Assembly (NCBI GenBank): GCA_028673005.1
Contig: CM054113.1
Span: forward strand, 211,721,504 to 211,785,503
DNA length: 64,000 bases
Direction of reading: 5' to 3'
From: Tanypteryx hageni
Taxonomy: Eukaryota; Arthropoda; Insecta; Odonata; Petaluridae
Numbering within the stretch: position 1 is the first letter of the stretch; each line of letters starts with the position of its first letter. Under the pieces are notes generated by a model that was not told the origin of the DNA, ran no database searches, and saw only the letters and a program-made list of their open reading frames with translations. The position numbers and the translations under genes were made by a program. Shown one piece after another: positions 21,120 to 31,896 of the stretch.

Positions 21120-21794
21120 GTTATAAGCAGGGGATTCAGGGAGGGAGGAGTAGGTGCAGGAGTGCAAGGTCTTAGAAATGAGGGGTTATTGGTGTCAGGT
21201 TTTCCGAGAAGGGTTATTGTGAGTTAGAAATGGGGGTGATACCATGGAATTTCACCAAATATCAGCCTCTTCAATGAATTAATTATTCTATATTTTCCTG
21301 ATTAGAGTGATTAAAATGAAAGCATGATGGAACTACATTAAATGCATTAGAAGTATAACATTTATGAGTAGAAGCGATAGTTTGCATTTCTATAAATGCC
21401 AAAATTGGAGGATATAAATTTGATCTACACATACTAACTACATTTAGATCGCTGCTACATAACCTTAATAGTAAACAAAAGCTGCATGAAAATGGCATCA
21501 GTAAATGTAAATTTAAGGCACTGAACAATATTATTTGCTTACAGTTATTTACCTCAAGAAATCTACCCTGACTAATCAATTGAGAATGAATGTTTTTTTT
21601 ATATAAAATTCTGAGCTCAGAAATTTCCTTTAGTTACAATATTAACTTTAATGAATGTATATAGAAAAGCAAAAACCAAAGATTTACTTAGTTGGGTACA
21701 TCTGCACAAAATTTACATGATATAAATACAACAATATCCCACTGGTACTAAAAATCCATTTCAACACCGAATAACGAGAGGAAAAACATATTAC

Positions 21795-21941
21795 CTGGAT
21801 TAATCATGGAATGATAGAACTTCTCTATCCCATTTCTCAGGGTGAAGCATGATACCCCAACTTCAGCAGGTAAGTAGTCTCCATCATCACACTCGCAAAA
21901 AAAATTTGTGTGGATGAAATAAAATGGATGATTCAATATAC
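21795..21941 (-). CDS. mael: maelstrom exon 3 (start of MAEL domain)
   Basis: Acceptor CTTCACTCAG at 21942-21943 and donor GTAATATG at 21793-21794. The exon begins with two bases completing a Ser codon from exon 2 and ends with one base of Gly. It encodes ILNHPFYFIHTNFFCEC, DYLPAEVGVSCFTLRNGIEK and FYHSMINP. This is the classic start of the MAEL domain: 'F-Y-x-I-x-x-N-x-F-C', 'Y-x-P-x-E-[IV]-G-[LV]-x-x-[FY]-[ST]-L-x-x-G-I', then 'F-H-x-[FM]-[IL]-N-P-G'. The conserved Glu (PAEVG) and His (FYHSM) are present. Confidence 0.96.
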
Positions 21942-22029
21942 CTGAGTGAAGAGAAAATGCATCACTAATAGGAAGGCTATCTAATAATTTTACTCGTTAA
22001 CAATGCAATTTAGAAGAATGCCCGCTTAC

Positions 22030-22231
22030 TTTCTTCATCCAATGCCTGTACAGTGCTCCTTATCTTGTCTTTCATCATTCTTATTCTTTCTTGTATTTCT
22101 CGCTCATGCTTTTCAACCTCTGAGACGCTAAGCCCAGTGGTAGTATATTTTAGCTCTGGCATTCCTCTAATTCGATTTTTTTCTTTTTTTGCCATGTCCT
22201 CATAGACTTTCCTTTCTTCTGGAGACATATT
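22030..22231 (-). CDS. mael: maelstrom exon 2 (second half of HMG box)
   Basis: Acceptor TTGGTCTGTAG at 22232-22233 and donor GTAAGCGG at 22028-22029. 67 codons plus one base: NMSPEERKVYEDMAKKEKNR continues the HMG box begun in exon 1 (helix 3: 'M-x-x-E-E-[KR]-x-x-Y-E-x-M-A-[KR]-x-x-[KR]'). It then runs into a charged, probably coiled-coil linker (VEKHEREIQERIRMMKDKIR). Phase 0 in and phase 1 out, matching both neighbours. Confidence 0.95.
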
Positions 22232-23516
22232 CTACAGACCAAGAAATGTACAATTTATCCACAGGTCATTTTCTTTAAAATTATTATCAGTTTACCAGTA
22301 AATTGAATTATCTTTCTTTAAATTATGTTTTTAGTGATTTTATAATGCCTTTTCTACTTAAAATAACTCTACTCATGGCATTCGATATAAATATGATCAT
22401 CACAAAAAATTGTAAAATAAGTTACTACCAACAAGTCAAAATTCCTGAAATGATTCATGCATGGAATACATTCCAATGAAGTCAATTACATGTAAAATAT
22501 TTTCTTCAATACCTAATTAGGACTGGTATTGTAAGAACAATGTTAACAGGTAGTTTGAAGACATTCCATTAAGTTTACTAAATTTTCCAACAGAATTTAA
22601 TTGTTCTGGAAAAAACTTTTAAAAACAGCCCTGCATCTAATGGTTCATAATTTACCCCGGCACTGGCCTCAAACTTGTGCATGGAAACAAATCAATAATT
22701 CTGAAATTTCACAGAGGACACATTTTTTAAACTTGCAAGCCAAATGTGGAATGCACATTTGAGAGCCCTGCTCCAACATCTTGGTGCTACAAGATTATGG
22801 AAGGTATGGCCTAATCAAATACACAAGTCAAGAATAAAATGAAATATATGCTCTCTAGCTCCAAAACAGTCCGTAGAATTTCACAACTACCTGAATAATG
22901 CAGCTAAGAAAACATGCTTTGAAACTTCACAACATGGATAGAGTTCCATCAGTTTCTTAAGTTCTACCAAACAAGATTGGCAATTGATGCCGCTGAAAAT
23001 TTACAGAAAAGGCTGTAATCAATTTTATATCCACTAAAACACATGTAAAATTAATTTCAGATGCTCAGTGGTAAACTAAAATTTTTGCTATGGGATAATT
23101 GTTCCGTTTCTTACTCAAATTTTTTTCAAATGTGTTACCAATTACTGCAACCAACTTTTAAAAGCCTCAAACACTTTATCGATGGAGGAATGTACCTTAT
23201 CATAACATATACTCCACAGGAGAAATATGTATCAAATACTATTTTAATATTTCACACCTTTGCTGAGTAAAAGATTTGAAATTTTTTTTAAATTAAGTTT
23301 TTATTTAATTGTTTACAAGAACAAACACGAATTTTATAGTAATAGTTGATAATAAGTCTGATGTAACTATGAGGCACAGGCATGAATGTGAAATTTCCGC
23401 ATTGAAGATATGAATTATGATTACTCCAAAAAATGTAAGAAATAACTACGAATTCATGAGAAACATCCGAAAAAGCAATTTCACCTACTTTTCTTTTTTG
23501 AGCGAGGTAAAATCAA

Positions 23517-23996
23517 TTAAAAGTAACATTTCAACGTGACATCCAAAACTGGGTTTTGTGGTTTTATAAATGAACATAGCCACCAGGCAATAACCACATA
23601 TGGTTTGACGTGAGGAGCATTTATGACAAAACTGCTTCCATAAGTACTCTTTAAATGGAAACAAGAAAATGATATAATTATGGATGAAATAATTGTACAT
23701 CTAAATGTTTTAGAATAAAAAGACGGGCGAATATTGTTCTTATTACCTATCTCTATAAGTCGCAAAAAGAAATGTGCAAAACTTTTCGTTTGTGGTCTGC
23801 TCTGGCTCACAACAACATAGTTAAGGAAAATAATGGCTTCTGATATGAAAAAGCCACTAGCGGTGATTTGAAACAAACTTATTACCCAACTAAAACCATT
23901 TGATATTTCCGTTAGTAATTCATTCGAGACATTAATAAGAGATGCACTAAATATAATCAACTCAACACTAACAATGCAAATGAAGAAACTGGCCAT
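23517..23996 (-). CDS. unrecognised 159-codon hydrophobic ORF inside maelstrom intron 1
   Basis: An open frame from ATG at 23996 with two strongly hydrophobic segments, FFICIVSVELIIFSASLI near the N-terminus and SWVISLFQITASGFFISEAI at about residues 36-55, the second continuing to about residue 64. It lies on the same strand as maelstrom, wholly inside an intron. I do not recognise a family. It could be an exon of a nested membrane-protein gene (a chemoreceptor-like exon is imaginable), or a chance frame in AT-rich DNA, where hydrophobic codons are common. No promoter or splice evidence decides it. Confidence 0.22.
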   Translation of the reverse strand: MASFFICIVSVELIIFSASLINVSNELLTEISNGFSWVISLFQITASGFFISEAIIFLNYVVVSQSRPQTKSFAHFFLRLIEIGNKNNIRPSFYSKTFRCTIISSIIISFSCFHLKSTYGSSFVINAPHVKPYVVIAWWLCSFIKPQNPVLDVTLKCYF

Positions 23997-24282
23997 TTCA
24001 AAAGAGTTGAGTCAGCACTACCCCAAATTGCAAAACATATGGCAAATAATTTGACGATAATAACGAAAATGAGGGAAATAGGAGTTATGAGAAATTCCCG
24101 AGGTACGATGTTATATATTTAACCATTTAAGTCCTATCGAAACAAATTTACTTATAAACGTTCACAAATATTCGAACGATTATAAAGTCGTCGTTTTTTA
24201 ACATAAGATGTAACTTGAAAAATCAAAACACATTTTTATACATAGCAACTCATACATTCAATTTCATGGAAATGTACACTAC

Positions 24283-24420
24283 CTGCCATAATGGGCTGCA
24301 TAATGAGGCAGCCTCCTTTATCGTTATTGGATTCCCAGGGTTTTTTTTATTTACATCTTCACGATACTTTTCCATAAAAAAATAATATGCATTTTTCACA
24401 GTTTTCTTTTTGTTAGGCAT
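24283..24420 (-). CDS. mael: maelstrom exon 1 (start codon, HMG box)
   Basis: Maelstrom is a nuage/nuclear protein of the piRNA pathway that supports transposon silencing in the germline. The start ATG at 24420 gives MPNKKKTVKNAYYFFMEKYR, nearly the signature N-terminus of Maelstrom proteins (M-P-x-[KR]-[KR]-x-x-x-N-A-Y-[YF]-F-[FY]-M), then ITIKEAASLCSPLWQ, helix 2 of the HMG box. An upstream in-frame ATG at 24450 would add ten residues and is less likely. Donor GTAGTGTA follows at 24282. Seven exons in matching phase (138, 202, 147, 137, 94, 167 and 142 nt) give about 342 codons before the left window edge. The domain order HMG box, charged linker, MAEL domain is the family's. Introns are large and full of transposons. 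Confidence 0.96.
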
Positions 24421-25074
24421 TATTTCACTAACTTTCGCAAGTAACTTCACGATAGACGAAACGTAGGCGTTTATCTATGCTAGGCGAATCGAGGATCAAT
24501 AGCAAAGATTATTTGAAGCAATCCCTTCCACGAGTTACAGCCTATTTGAAAACTTGTTACATCTATAGGTCTACAGTGATTAAATTCGCTACTAACGGAG
24601 AACACATGAGCATCACGTAACGCATCCACGTATCACCTTAAATACTGCTGTTTTCTACTATGTTGGCGTATTTTTATTCTATTAATTTGTAAAAAAACAA
24701 ACTGTAATTTATTAGAATTTAGAATGAGTATTATATATTACAAGTAGTTATTTTCGAAAGACTTAAGATGAAATTTCATGGATTGCACCATTTCAATTCC
24801 AATGCGACAATGGTGCCAAATTAATAGTGATAAGGGAATTACAACCTATGAATGAATAACGTATAATTGCGTTACAGATATTCTAAATATTGTATTTTTA
24901 ACCTAAGATAAAAATATAGTAAGTGTCGTTTATCATTACATTAGGTGTTTTATTTTTATATATTTCTCACATTAAAATAACAATAGCATGTAGGTACCTA
25001 ATAACGTTTAACTGACGCCCAGCTCAAAAAACTATGTACGTTACACCATTAAATGTTGCTTACCATTTGATAAG
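24421..25074. other. maelstrom upstream region
   Basis: AT-rich sequence upstream of the maelstrom start codon. The ATG is preceded on the minus strand by a short 5' leader of unknown length. I see no clear TATA box or initiator that I would rely on, and no open frame of note. Confidence 0.4.
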
Positions 25075-25196
25075 TAGGGTGGCCAGATCATAAATTTAGA
25101 ATTGGGGTACGCAAATAAGACGAGAAGAGGTATTTCTAAAAATTGATTCAATAAATGGAGTTTGTACCCCGCAATGGGGTACATCTGGCCACCCTG
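25075..25196. mobile_element. 122-bp hAT-type MITE with 8-bp TSD
   Basis: Inverted ends TAGGGTGGCCAGAT (left) and CAGGGTGGCCAGAT (right, reverse complement), flanked by TTGATAAG (25067-25074) and CTGATAAG (25197-25204), an 8-bp duplication with one change. The inner part also contains a GGGGTAC inverted pair. Non-coding. Confidence 0.85.
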
Positions 25197-25331
25197 CTGA
25201 TAAGGTATTGTGAGACATGACTATTTCTACCGCGTTGGTAAATACTCGGTTAATGATGTTCTCCGCACATTGGATGGAGCGATGCATCAATGAGTTATTC
25301 AAATCTGTATTCTGTAAACGATATGATTTTT

Positions 25332-25728
25332 ACTTTCTCCATACGTAGTACGGGGGAAAGTAGGTACATACCTATTGTATTCATGAAAAAAATCGATTTC
25401 GAGATTTCAACAGAAATATTCCTTTTGCGGTCTCCTGAACACATTATGACCATTTTCTCGATGTCTGTGTGTGTGATAAAATTTTGTGTGCTCTAACTCA
25501 CAAACTATTAATCAGATCAACGCAAAATTTTCTATTTCACATTTTTGTTAAAATAACAAGTCGATTAGTTTTTGGTAAAAAATCGGTGATACCGGAAGCG
25601 TGTGTTTACTCTAGTCTTCCTTTTTTTATATTTGATGAATGTAAAAAAGTAATAGAATAAAAGTTGTAGGAAATTTAATTTTCTACAACCTTTGTTTGAA
25701 GCATTTCTCCATATAATGCATTGTTTAA
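25332..25728. mobile_element. MITE with ACTTTCTCCATA ends, copy 5 (reverse orientation)
   Basis: Begins ACTTTCTCCATACGTAGTA and reads as the reverse complement of the right half of the 2832-3634 family: TTCATGAAAAAAATCGATTT, CTCTAACTCACAAACTATTA and the CTACAACCTTTGTTTGAA inverted segment. It is truncated near ATGCATTGTTTAAGATA. Confidence 0.65.
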
Positions 25729-26059
25729 GATAGGGTTACCTACCATCTTCTGTACACAGAAAAGGAGGACATTTCCATGTTTTTGGGTGAAAAAAGAGGA
25801 CAAAAAGGTCGTCCTGAATTAAAAAAAGAGGACAAATTTATAAATGCAAACAATAAAAAAGTACAATGTAAACAATATTTACTAATGTTTTGGATTAGCC
25901 CATTTATATTTGTCTTGTGAAATAATTTCCTTCATTATCCCTGGATTGCCTCAAGTATGTATCAGTGCATGACATATGTTTGAAATTGCACTGCAAAAAC
26001 AGAATACCTTTCACAAACTTAACATTAAACCTATTCCTTTCTTTTGTCCACTGACTGCA

Positions 26060-26218
26060 TTAGTGAAAATGCTCTCTCTCTCTCAGGATCCCTGAAGATG
26101 GCGACAGAGCTAGTCGCCGAAACGTCGGAAGAAATCTCCGAGACAACCCGGTTGGAAACCCGAGAAAAATTCACCATGATGATTCGCCGGGAAAGCTTCA
26201 AATCTTTCTTCAATTAGG
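26060..26218 (+). mobile_element. Penelope-like element (PLE) terminal fragment
   Basis: Contains the hammerhead motif described at 26087-26129, followed by GAGACAACCCGGTTGGAAAC CCGAG and ATGATTCGCCGGGAAAGC, sequence typical of the pseudo-LTR/flanks of arthropod Penelope-like elements. No reverse transcriptase adjoins it; the next sequence is a pogo-type transposase. Confidence 0.6.
26087..26129 (+). ncRNA. hammerhead ribozyme motif (PLE type)
   Basis: The catalytic core is complete: CTGAAGA (26092-26098, fits CUGANGA), stem II GGCGAC/GTCGCC (26100-26105, 26113-26118; 6 bp, 7-nt loop AGAGCTA), GAAA (26119-26122), then C-G-T-C giving a minimal loopless stem III (AC/GT) and cleavage base C at 26126. 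Stem I starts with TCC/GGA (26089-26091, 26127-26129). Loopless short stem III is a known feature of hammerheads in Penelope-like elements, which are thought to act as dimers. Cleavage is inferred. Confidence 0.78.
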
Positions 26219-27664
26219 GAGAAGTTGGAAATACTGCATGCCGTTGGTCAAGGAATAAAGAAGAAAAACATTTCTGAGAAATTTAGGATTCCAGCATCTA
26301 CACTCTCGACAATTATTTCAAAATGAGAAGAATTAGAAAATAACCAACAATAACAATCAAACAGAAAACTGACTCGGGTGGGAAATCAAAGTGAAGAATT
26401 TGACAGAGCAATATTTGACTGGGTAATGAAGTCAAGAGTCTCAAATATCCCCATATCAGGGCCAATTGTGCAGCAACATGCAAGGGATTTCGCCCTAAAA
26501 ATGGGAATAGATAATTTCCACGCCTCCAATGGATGGCTAAAGAAATTTAAAGCAAGGTGGAATCTGGTAACTCTAAAAACATCAGGGGAGGAAGGAGCCG
26601 TAAGTGCAATTGTTGTAGAAGGCTGGAAAGCAAAATTAGTAACTATTACTTCTGGATATGACCTGAAGGACATTTATAATGCTGATGAAGCAGGGTTTTT
26701 TTATAACCTACTTCCCAATAAAACAATTGCAGTGAAGGGTGAGTCATGCCACGGTGGAAAGCGGAGCAAGGAATGTTTTACAGAGTTACTTTGTGCAAAT
26801 GGGGATGGCTCAGAAAAATTACAGCCATTTGTGGTTGGAAAGTTTTCCAAGCCTCATTGCTTTAAAAACATTAAGAAAATGCCTTGCATTTATAAAAGTA
26901 ATCAAAATGTGGATGACTTCATCCCTTTTCTGAGGATGGTTGCAAACTTTGGATGTTCGAATGGGTGGACAAAATAGGAAGATTCTATTGTTCCTAGATT
27001 GTTGCAGTGCCCACAATGTAAAGGAGTTAAATTTAAGAAATGTTAAAGTAATATAATTTCCTCAAAACTGTACCAGTAAAATACAGCCCCTGGATCAGGG
27101 CATGCTATCACAAATTAAGAGAGAGTACAGGATACAGCTGATACAGTACCTGCTGAGGATTATGGAAAATTGCAATGAACGCTTAAAGCTGAAATGAAAC
27201 ATACTCCAAGCTATACAAAGACTGTGTATGATTTGGGAAAATCTGAAACCCTCGGCAATTGCAAATTGTTTTCAAAGGGCTGGATTTAAATCAAATAGTT
27301 GTCTGGTGAATATAGAAGAAAGTGTGCAGGAAATGGACTGAAATATCTAAATATTGATGGTGTGTCTTTTGAGGATTTCATGAATGTAGACTCTAAGCTT
27401 GTCACTTCAGATATTACAGGTGAAATGTATGTTTTCCATTCAGAACCTGAAAGTGATAAAGAGAGTGATGATGAAGCAGTTGAACTGGTTAAACCTAAAA
27501 ATAGTGAAATTAGTGCTGCAATTTCAGTATTAGAGGTGCTTTATGTTATTAGAAAAAAGTGTCCATAATTTAAAGCTTCTACATGAGGTGGAACGTGCTG
27601 CAGCATGTGAAATGGAAAAAAATAAGAAACAACTGACATTGGAAAGTTTTTTAAAAAGAAAGTG
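26219..27664 (+). pseudogene. pogo/Tigger transposase, broken
   Basis: The HTH is visible at 26219-26322 (EKLEILHAVGQGIKKKNISE, IPASTLSTII), then a stop. A long open part (26378-26977, 199 codons) carries the second HTH (FHASNGWLKKFKARWNL) and the first catalytic Asp in YNADEAGFFYNLLPNKT. After a stop and a shift, ILFLDCCSAHNVKELNLRNV holds the second catalytic Asp, followed by a degraded P-x-N-x-T-S-x-I-Q-P-L-D-Q-G-M segment and an acidic tail (27299-27568, FHSEPESDKESDDEAVELV). Several stops and frameshifts; no terminal inverted repeats found. Confidence 0.88.
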
Positions 27665-28075
27665 AAATTATTTATATGCTTCTGTGAAATTTATAACACT
27701 ATGTATCTTATTAAATTCATTCTTGCAATCAGTATATACGAAGTTAAATCATTTTATTATTTTCATTTTGGTTATTTCTATATATCTTTACCTTATGAAT
27801 TTTTTAGGTGTTCAAATGTGTATATAAATGTTTTTAAAAGTGTAAAACTATTGGGAATGTACTCAAAATAGATTAAAAATACAATAGAACAGAATTATAA
27901 ATGTAGGGAAGCATAATTTTTTGACTTATAAGAAACAATGGTAAGTACATAAAATTTTTAATTTGAATATTTCTAAAGTTTACCACTATAATAAATTTCT
28001 TTTAAAGATATTAAAATTATGATAAGTTGATAATTTTAATTATAAAATAAATAAACTGATGAGGGCAACACATGT
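27665..28075. other. no recognised feature
   Basis: AT-rich intergenic sequence following the transposase remnant. Short frames only, none with a recognisable motif. Confidence 0.4.
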
Positions 28076-28673
28076 CTTTCTCCATATTTATATGGCAAAT
28101 TACATGTTGTTAGCTCTGGGATCGTTGTCAATATTTACTTCCGGTTGACAATTAAGAAAAGAAAAAGGAGCATTACTAAGACATAACTAAGCGTCAATTG
28201 TTAACAATAGTCTTCGGTAGGTGGCTTGGTGGTGGCAGCTAAAAATATAAGATATCTCTTAAACAATGCATTATATGGAAAAATGTATCAAACAAATTTT
28301 GTAGAAAATTAAATTTCCTACAACTTTTACTCCAATACATTTTTACATTTATCAAATATTGAAGCAAATATTTCAAAATAACGGATAAGTGACAAGAGTA
28401 AACACCCACTTCCAGTTGACCAATTTTTACCAAAAACTAATCAGTTCTTGTGACTTATAAAAATGTTAAATATAAAATTTCTCATTGACCTGATTAATAG
28501 TTTTTGAGTTAGAGCACCCACAAAAATCTATCACATACAGACAGACAGACATCATCGAGAAAATAGTCCAAACGTGTTCAGAGGACCTTAAAACATGTAT
28601 TTCTGTTGAAATCTCGAATTCGATTTTTTTCATGAAAACAATACTTGCTCTATACTTCGTATATGGAGAAAGT
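28076..28673. mobile_element. MITE with TCTTTCTCCATA ends, copy 4
   Basis: Same family as 2832-3634, in the same orientation, with TCTTTCTCCATATTTA at the left and TATGGAGAAAGT at the right. It lacks the segment that received the tRNA-like cassette (internal deletion after about 60 bp), so it cannot serve as an empty-site control. Its right half matches the mosaic part of copy 2. Confidence 0.68.
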
Positions 28674-30915
28674 AAAAATGTGCTTACGAGTGTACATTAG
28701 ATCTATATTTCAGTTAGCATACCATGTTTTCTACCTCTTACTTGTCAATATAATTAGGAATGAGCTTCATGGCATGCATACAATGATAAAAAGAAAAAAA
28801 TCTCCAAATGCCATAATAAAATTGAGGTACTCCAATAAAGTAAGGTAAGGAAAGGAAAAAGATTTGAAAATTTTAAAAAAATTAAAAGGTTAAAAATTAA
28901 AAACATGAAAACCTCACATACATCTAGATACTCCAGCTGCTGTTTAGGGGCTTTTTAAGGCCAGCGAAATATGCGTATCAGTTCATACTCCCTTCCTTTC
29001 CTCGAATCAGCTTCACCGATTCTTTGTTTTAATTTGATTATAATAACAAACCATTTAAAATCATAGACATTAATACAAAATTTAAACTAGAATTTCATGA
29101 GAATAGTTTATCAGAACTGTTTTGCATAAACTGCAGGAGAAAACAGCCGTTATAAGTTCTCTTATGAATATAAAAGTTTTTATAATAACATAAATGTGAA
29201 TTGTTACTTCGTATTTTATCATCGTATTTCTCGGAATCGATTTCGTTTTTACATCACGGTGAGGTGGTAATTTTCGATATTTTACGAAATATAAATAAAA
29301 GTTCATTTTTTGTCGCCATAGAAAAGAGCTGGAAATAAGGAGAAAATTCTGACATCACCAGGAATCGAACCAGGGTCTTCAACTAAGTGACATTTCGGAA
29401 CATGCTAGTATTCCTTGAAATAAATCCAAGCATTTGTAATCTCTTCTTTACAACAGAATTAATATGGCTAGAAAACATAAATAAACAAAACACACCCAAA
29501 TCCCTAATTTCATTAACTCGACTAAGTGCTGTATCATATATAAAGTTCTAAAACAGGATATTTGCATTTATGAAAGGTGATGAAATTACATTTAGAGATA
29601 TTTAATTGCATTTTGTTGACAGTACACCATCTGAATAAGTTATTTACAGCCAATATCACAATCACTAGAGGTTTGTACCGTTTTATAAATTTTTACGTTG
29701 GAGGGTAGTTTACTCTTTGGGAGGAACTTAACATCAGCCTTGGCTACTTACAAGATCTACAAGGAAAAATGGCACACATCAAAGCAGTCAACCTTAACAT
29801 AATTTTTCAGTCTCCAGAAACATCACCATCACCCCATCAGGCACACCATCCTGCTCTACAACTTCCGCTAGCCTCCGCACCACCATGACTAGTCTATTGA
29901 AGTCTGACTCTAATGATCCTACATCAACACTTTCTCCCTGCAGCAATTAAACTCCACTCCACCACTTACACCATCACATCTTAGTGTCCCATCATTACCA
30001 GGCTGTACTGGTAAGTAAAAATCCATTTTTATCTTATTTTTTATATTATATAATATTTGGTTTTATGCAATGAGTTTTGTACATGAATGTGCATAAGAGA
30101 GATATGTTTTTGAATTTTGGTTTTGGACGAGGATGCATGAAGGGGTATGGAATGCAACCCCCATTTTACTATGAAAAACAAGGTTCACAACACAGATTCA
30201 TATTACACGGTGCTTTTCTAGAACGCATCCCCCACATTATAGGAGGCCCAGGTGTAGTACGATATTTTACTTCTAGATGGATCTTAAAGTTCTTCTGTAA
30301 TCCATTAATGCATAGTTATCAAACACATTATAAAATTGCTACATTTTATTTGATACTACCTACATTATAATTTCCTCGCATTCACTTATGCAATGGTGGT
30401 TAGTGTGTGGATGAAGGGATTAGCTCTATCCAATCATGGTGCCCCTTGTCCACCGCTGATGGGTCCTCAGTGCAGCTGAACTACAGTTTTGACTATGTAA
30501 CACTGCCTCCTTCCCCCTGGAACACTGCTAAACCTATGTAACCAGTTCATCTCTGTAATGGCACCATTGTTTTTTAACTGTGTTGAGAGAGATGCTAACT
30601 TGTATAGTAAAGACAGAGGACATTAGTTTTTATTCATTTATACATCATATATATATTCTCAATATTTATTATGCATTTCAATCATTTTTGCATTAGATGA
30701 TATTAGATTAAATGCTAGAAACCTTTGCGTGCCACATATATAAAAAAAATCGTAATACGAGGCTGAAAAGCTCACTGGGTTTTATATGAGGGTGTGTCAT
30801 ATATGCAGGTATTTACAGAAAATTTCTTAAGTTCTTTTCAAGTACCTACCATGTTTTCTTTAGTAAGATGACAATAACTCATGTATTCTGACTTTATCAT
30901 ATGTTGCACATTATA
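28674..30915. other. intergenic stretch, no gene recognised
   Basis: AT-rich, without a supported exon. On the minus strand at about 29345-29372 a lone T-arm-like sequence (CCTGGTTCGATTCCTGG) with a perfect B box looks like the 3' part of a tRNA or SINE, but no 5' half pairs with its acceptor. A 97-codon plus-strand frame at 30077-30370 has no recognisable domain. Confidence 0.45.
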
Positions 30916-31108
30916 CAGTGAAACTTGGTAACAAGTAATGGTTGTAAAAAGTTTTGTCGCGAAGTGCAAATTCACGAACCGCAAGCACGCAAAGTTAAAA
31001 AAGGTGGTATAGTCTATCTGAATGTATGTAACTTGCTTAGCACGTTTTCCTTGTCAATGCGTTCATTTGTCCTGTCCATTGCAAAAACGTATTAGCCAGG
31101 TTTTACTG
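30916..31108. mobile_element. 193-bp Tigger-type MITE
   Basis: Ends CAGTGAAACTTGGTAACAAG and (reverse complement) CAGTAAAACCTGGCTAATAC are inverted repeats flanked by TA on both sides. The length and the CAGTGRAAC start suit a deletion derivative of Tigger-like elements such as 15401-17171, though from a different subfamily. Confidence 0.8.
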
Positions 31109-31890
31109 TACTTTTATTTCTAATTTCAGAATTCCCCTTTTCCAAAGTAATGGTTAATTAAAGGGCCATTTCCTTTGTTGTTCTCTGATTTTGTTCAATT
31201 ACAATAAGAAATAGATTTTATGAAGATTTTCAGGGCTGAGGTTGACTTACTTCTGTAATGTTGGATAGTGAGGAAATTATGTAATTCATGACATAATTCT
31301 AAAATAAACCGCGAAATATACATTGCACAAACTTTCTCATACATGTATAGTAGGGTGTTCCTGAATTTTGATTTGAAATTTTATGTTTTCACCCTCACAA
31401 GTTGTTCTCTTGAAAGAAAACATCGACAAGAAAATTTCGTCCTGCTGTGATAATGTTTAATGCTAGCTCAAACAGTTCAAAGTTCAGAAAAATATGGAAA
31501 ATTTTTACTAAATTAATACAATTTTTATAACCTTAATATATGCCTGGGGGAGGCACTCTTTTCTTTACTGTGTAACTACACAGGTGATAAAAATAATATA
31601 TATGAGTATTGGTTTATACACTTTATGCAATAATCAGTTTAATAACATTGTATACAGACAGAAAAGGAAACACTTTCTCGTCGTTTTGCAAAGGTAGGAG
31701 CTACGAAATATTTTGCCATTACAGGAAGATAATTCACAGTTCATTTTCTATTGCCAATGAAACAAAACTCCCTTTGAGATTAAATAGACTCGTCCAATTC
31801 TTATAAGAGTAATCTATAGCTGGCGAGCAGTCGAACACGTGGCTGGACAGGCGGTCAAGGTTCAGCCGCGAATAGATCATTGCTTCTCAT
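31109..31890. other. no recognised feature
   Basis: AT-rich intergenic DNA between a MITE and the decayed multi-exon repeat gene. Nothing supportable. Confidence 0.4.
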
Positions 31891-31896
31891 TATGCT

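Noticed and set aside
26031..26213. 60-codon minus-strand ORF over the hammerhead motif
   Set aside because: The DNA is conserved for RNA structure in PLE ends and the frame has no protein motif.
29340..29375. tRNA-like 3' half (CCTGGTTCGATTCCTGG), minus strand
   Set aside because: The 3' acceptor strand TGATGTC has no matching 5' strand at tRNA distance. A tRNA fragment or SINE relic at most.
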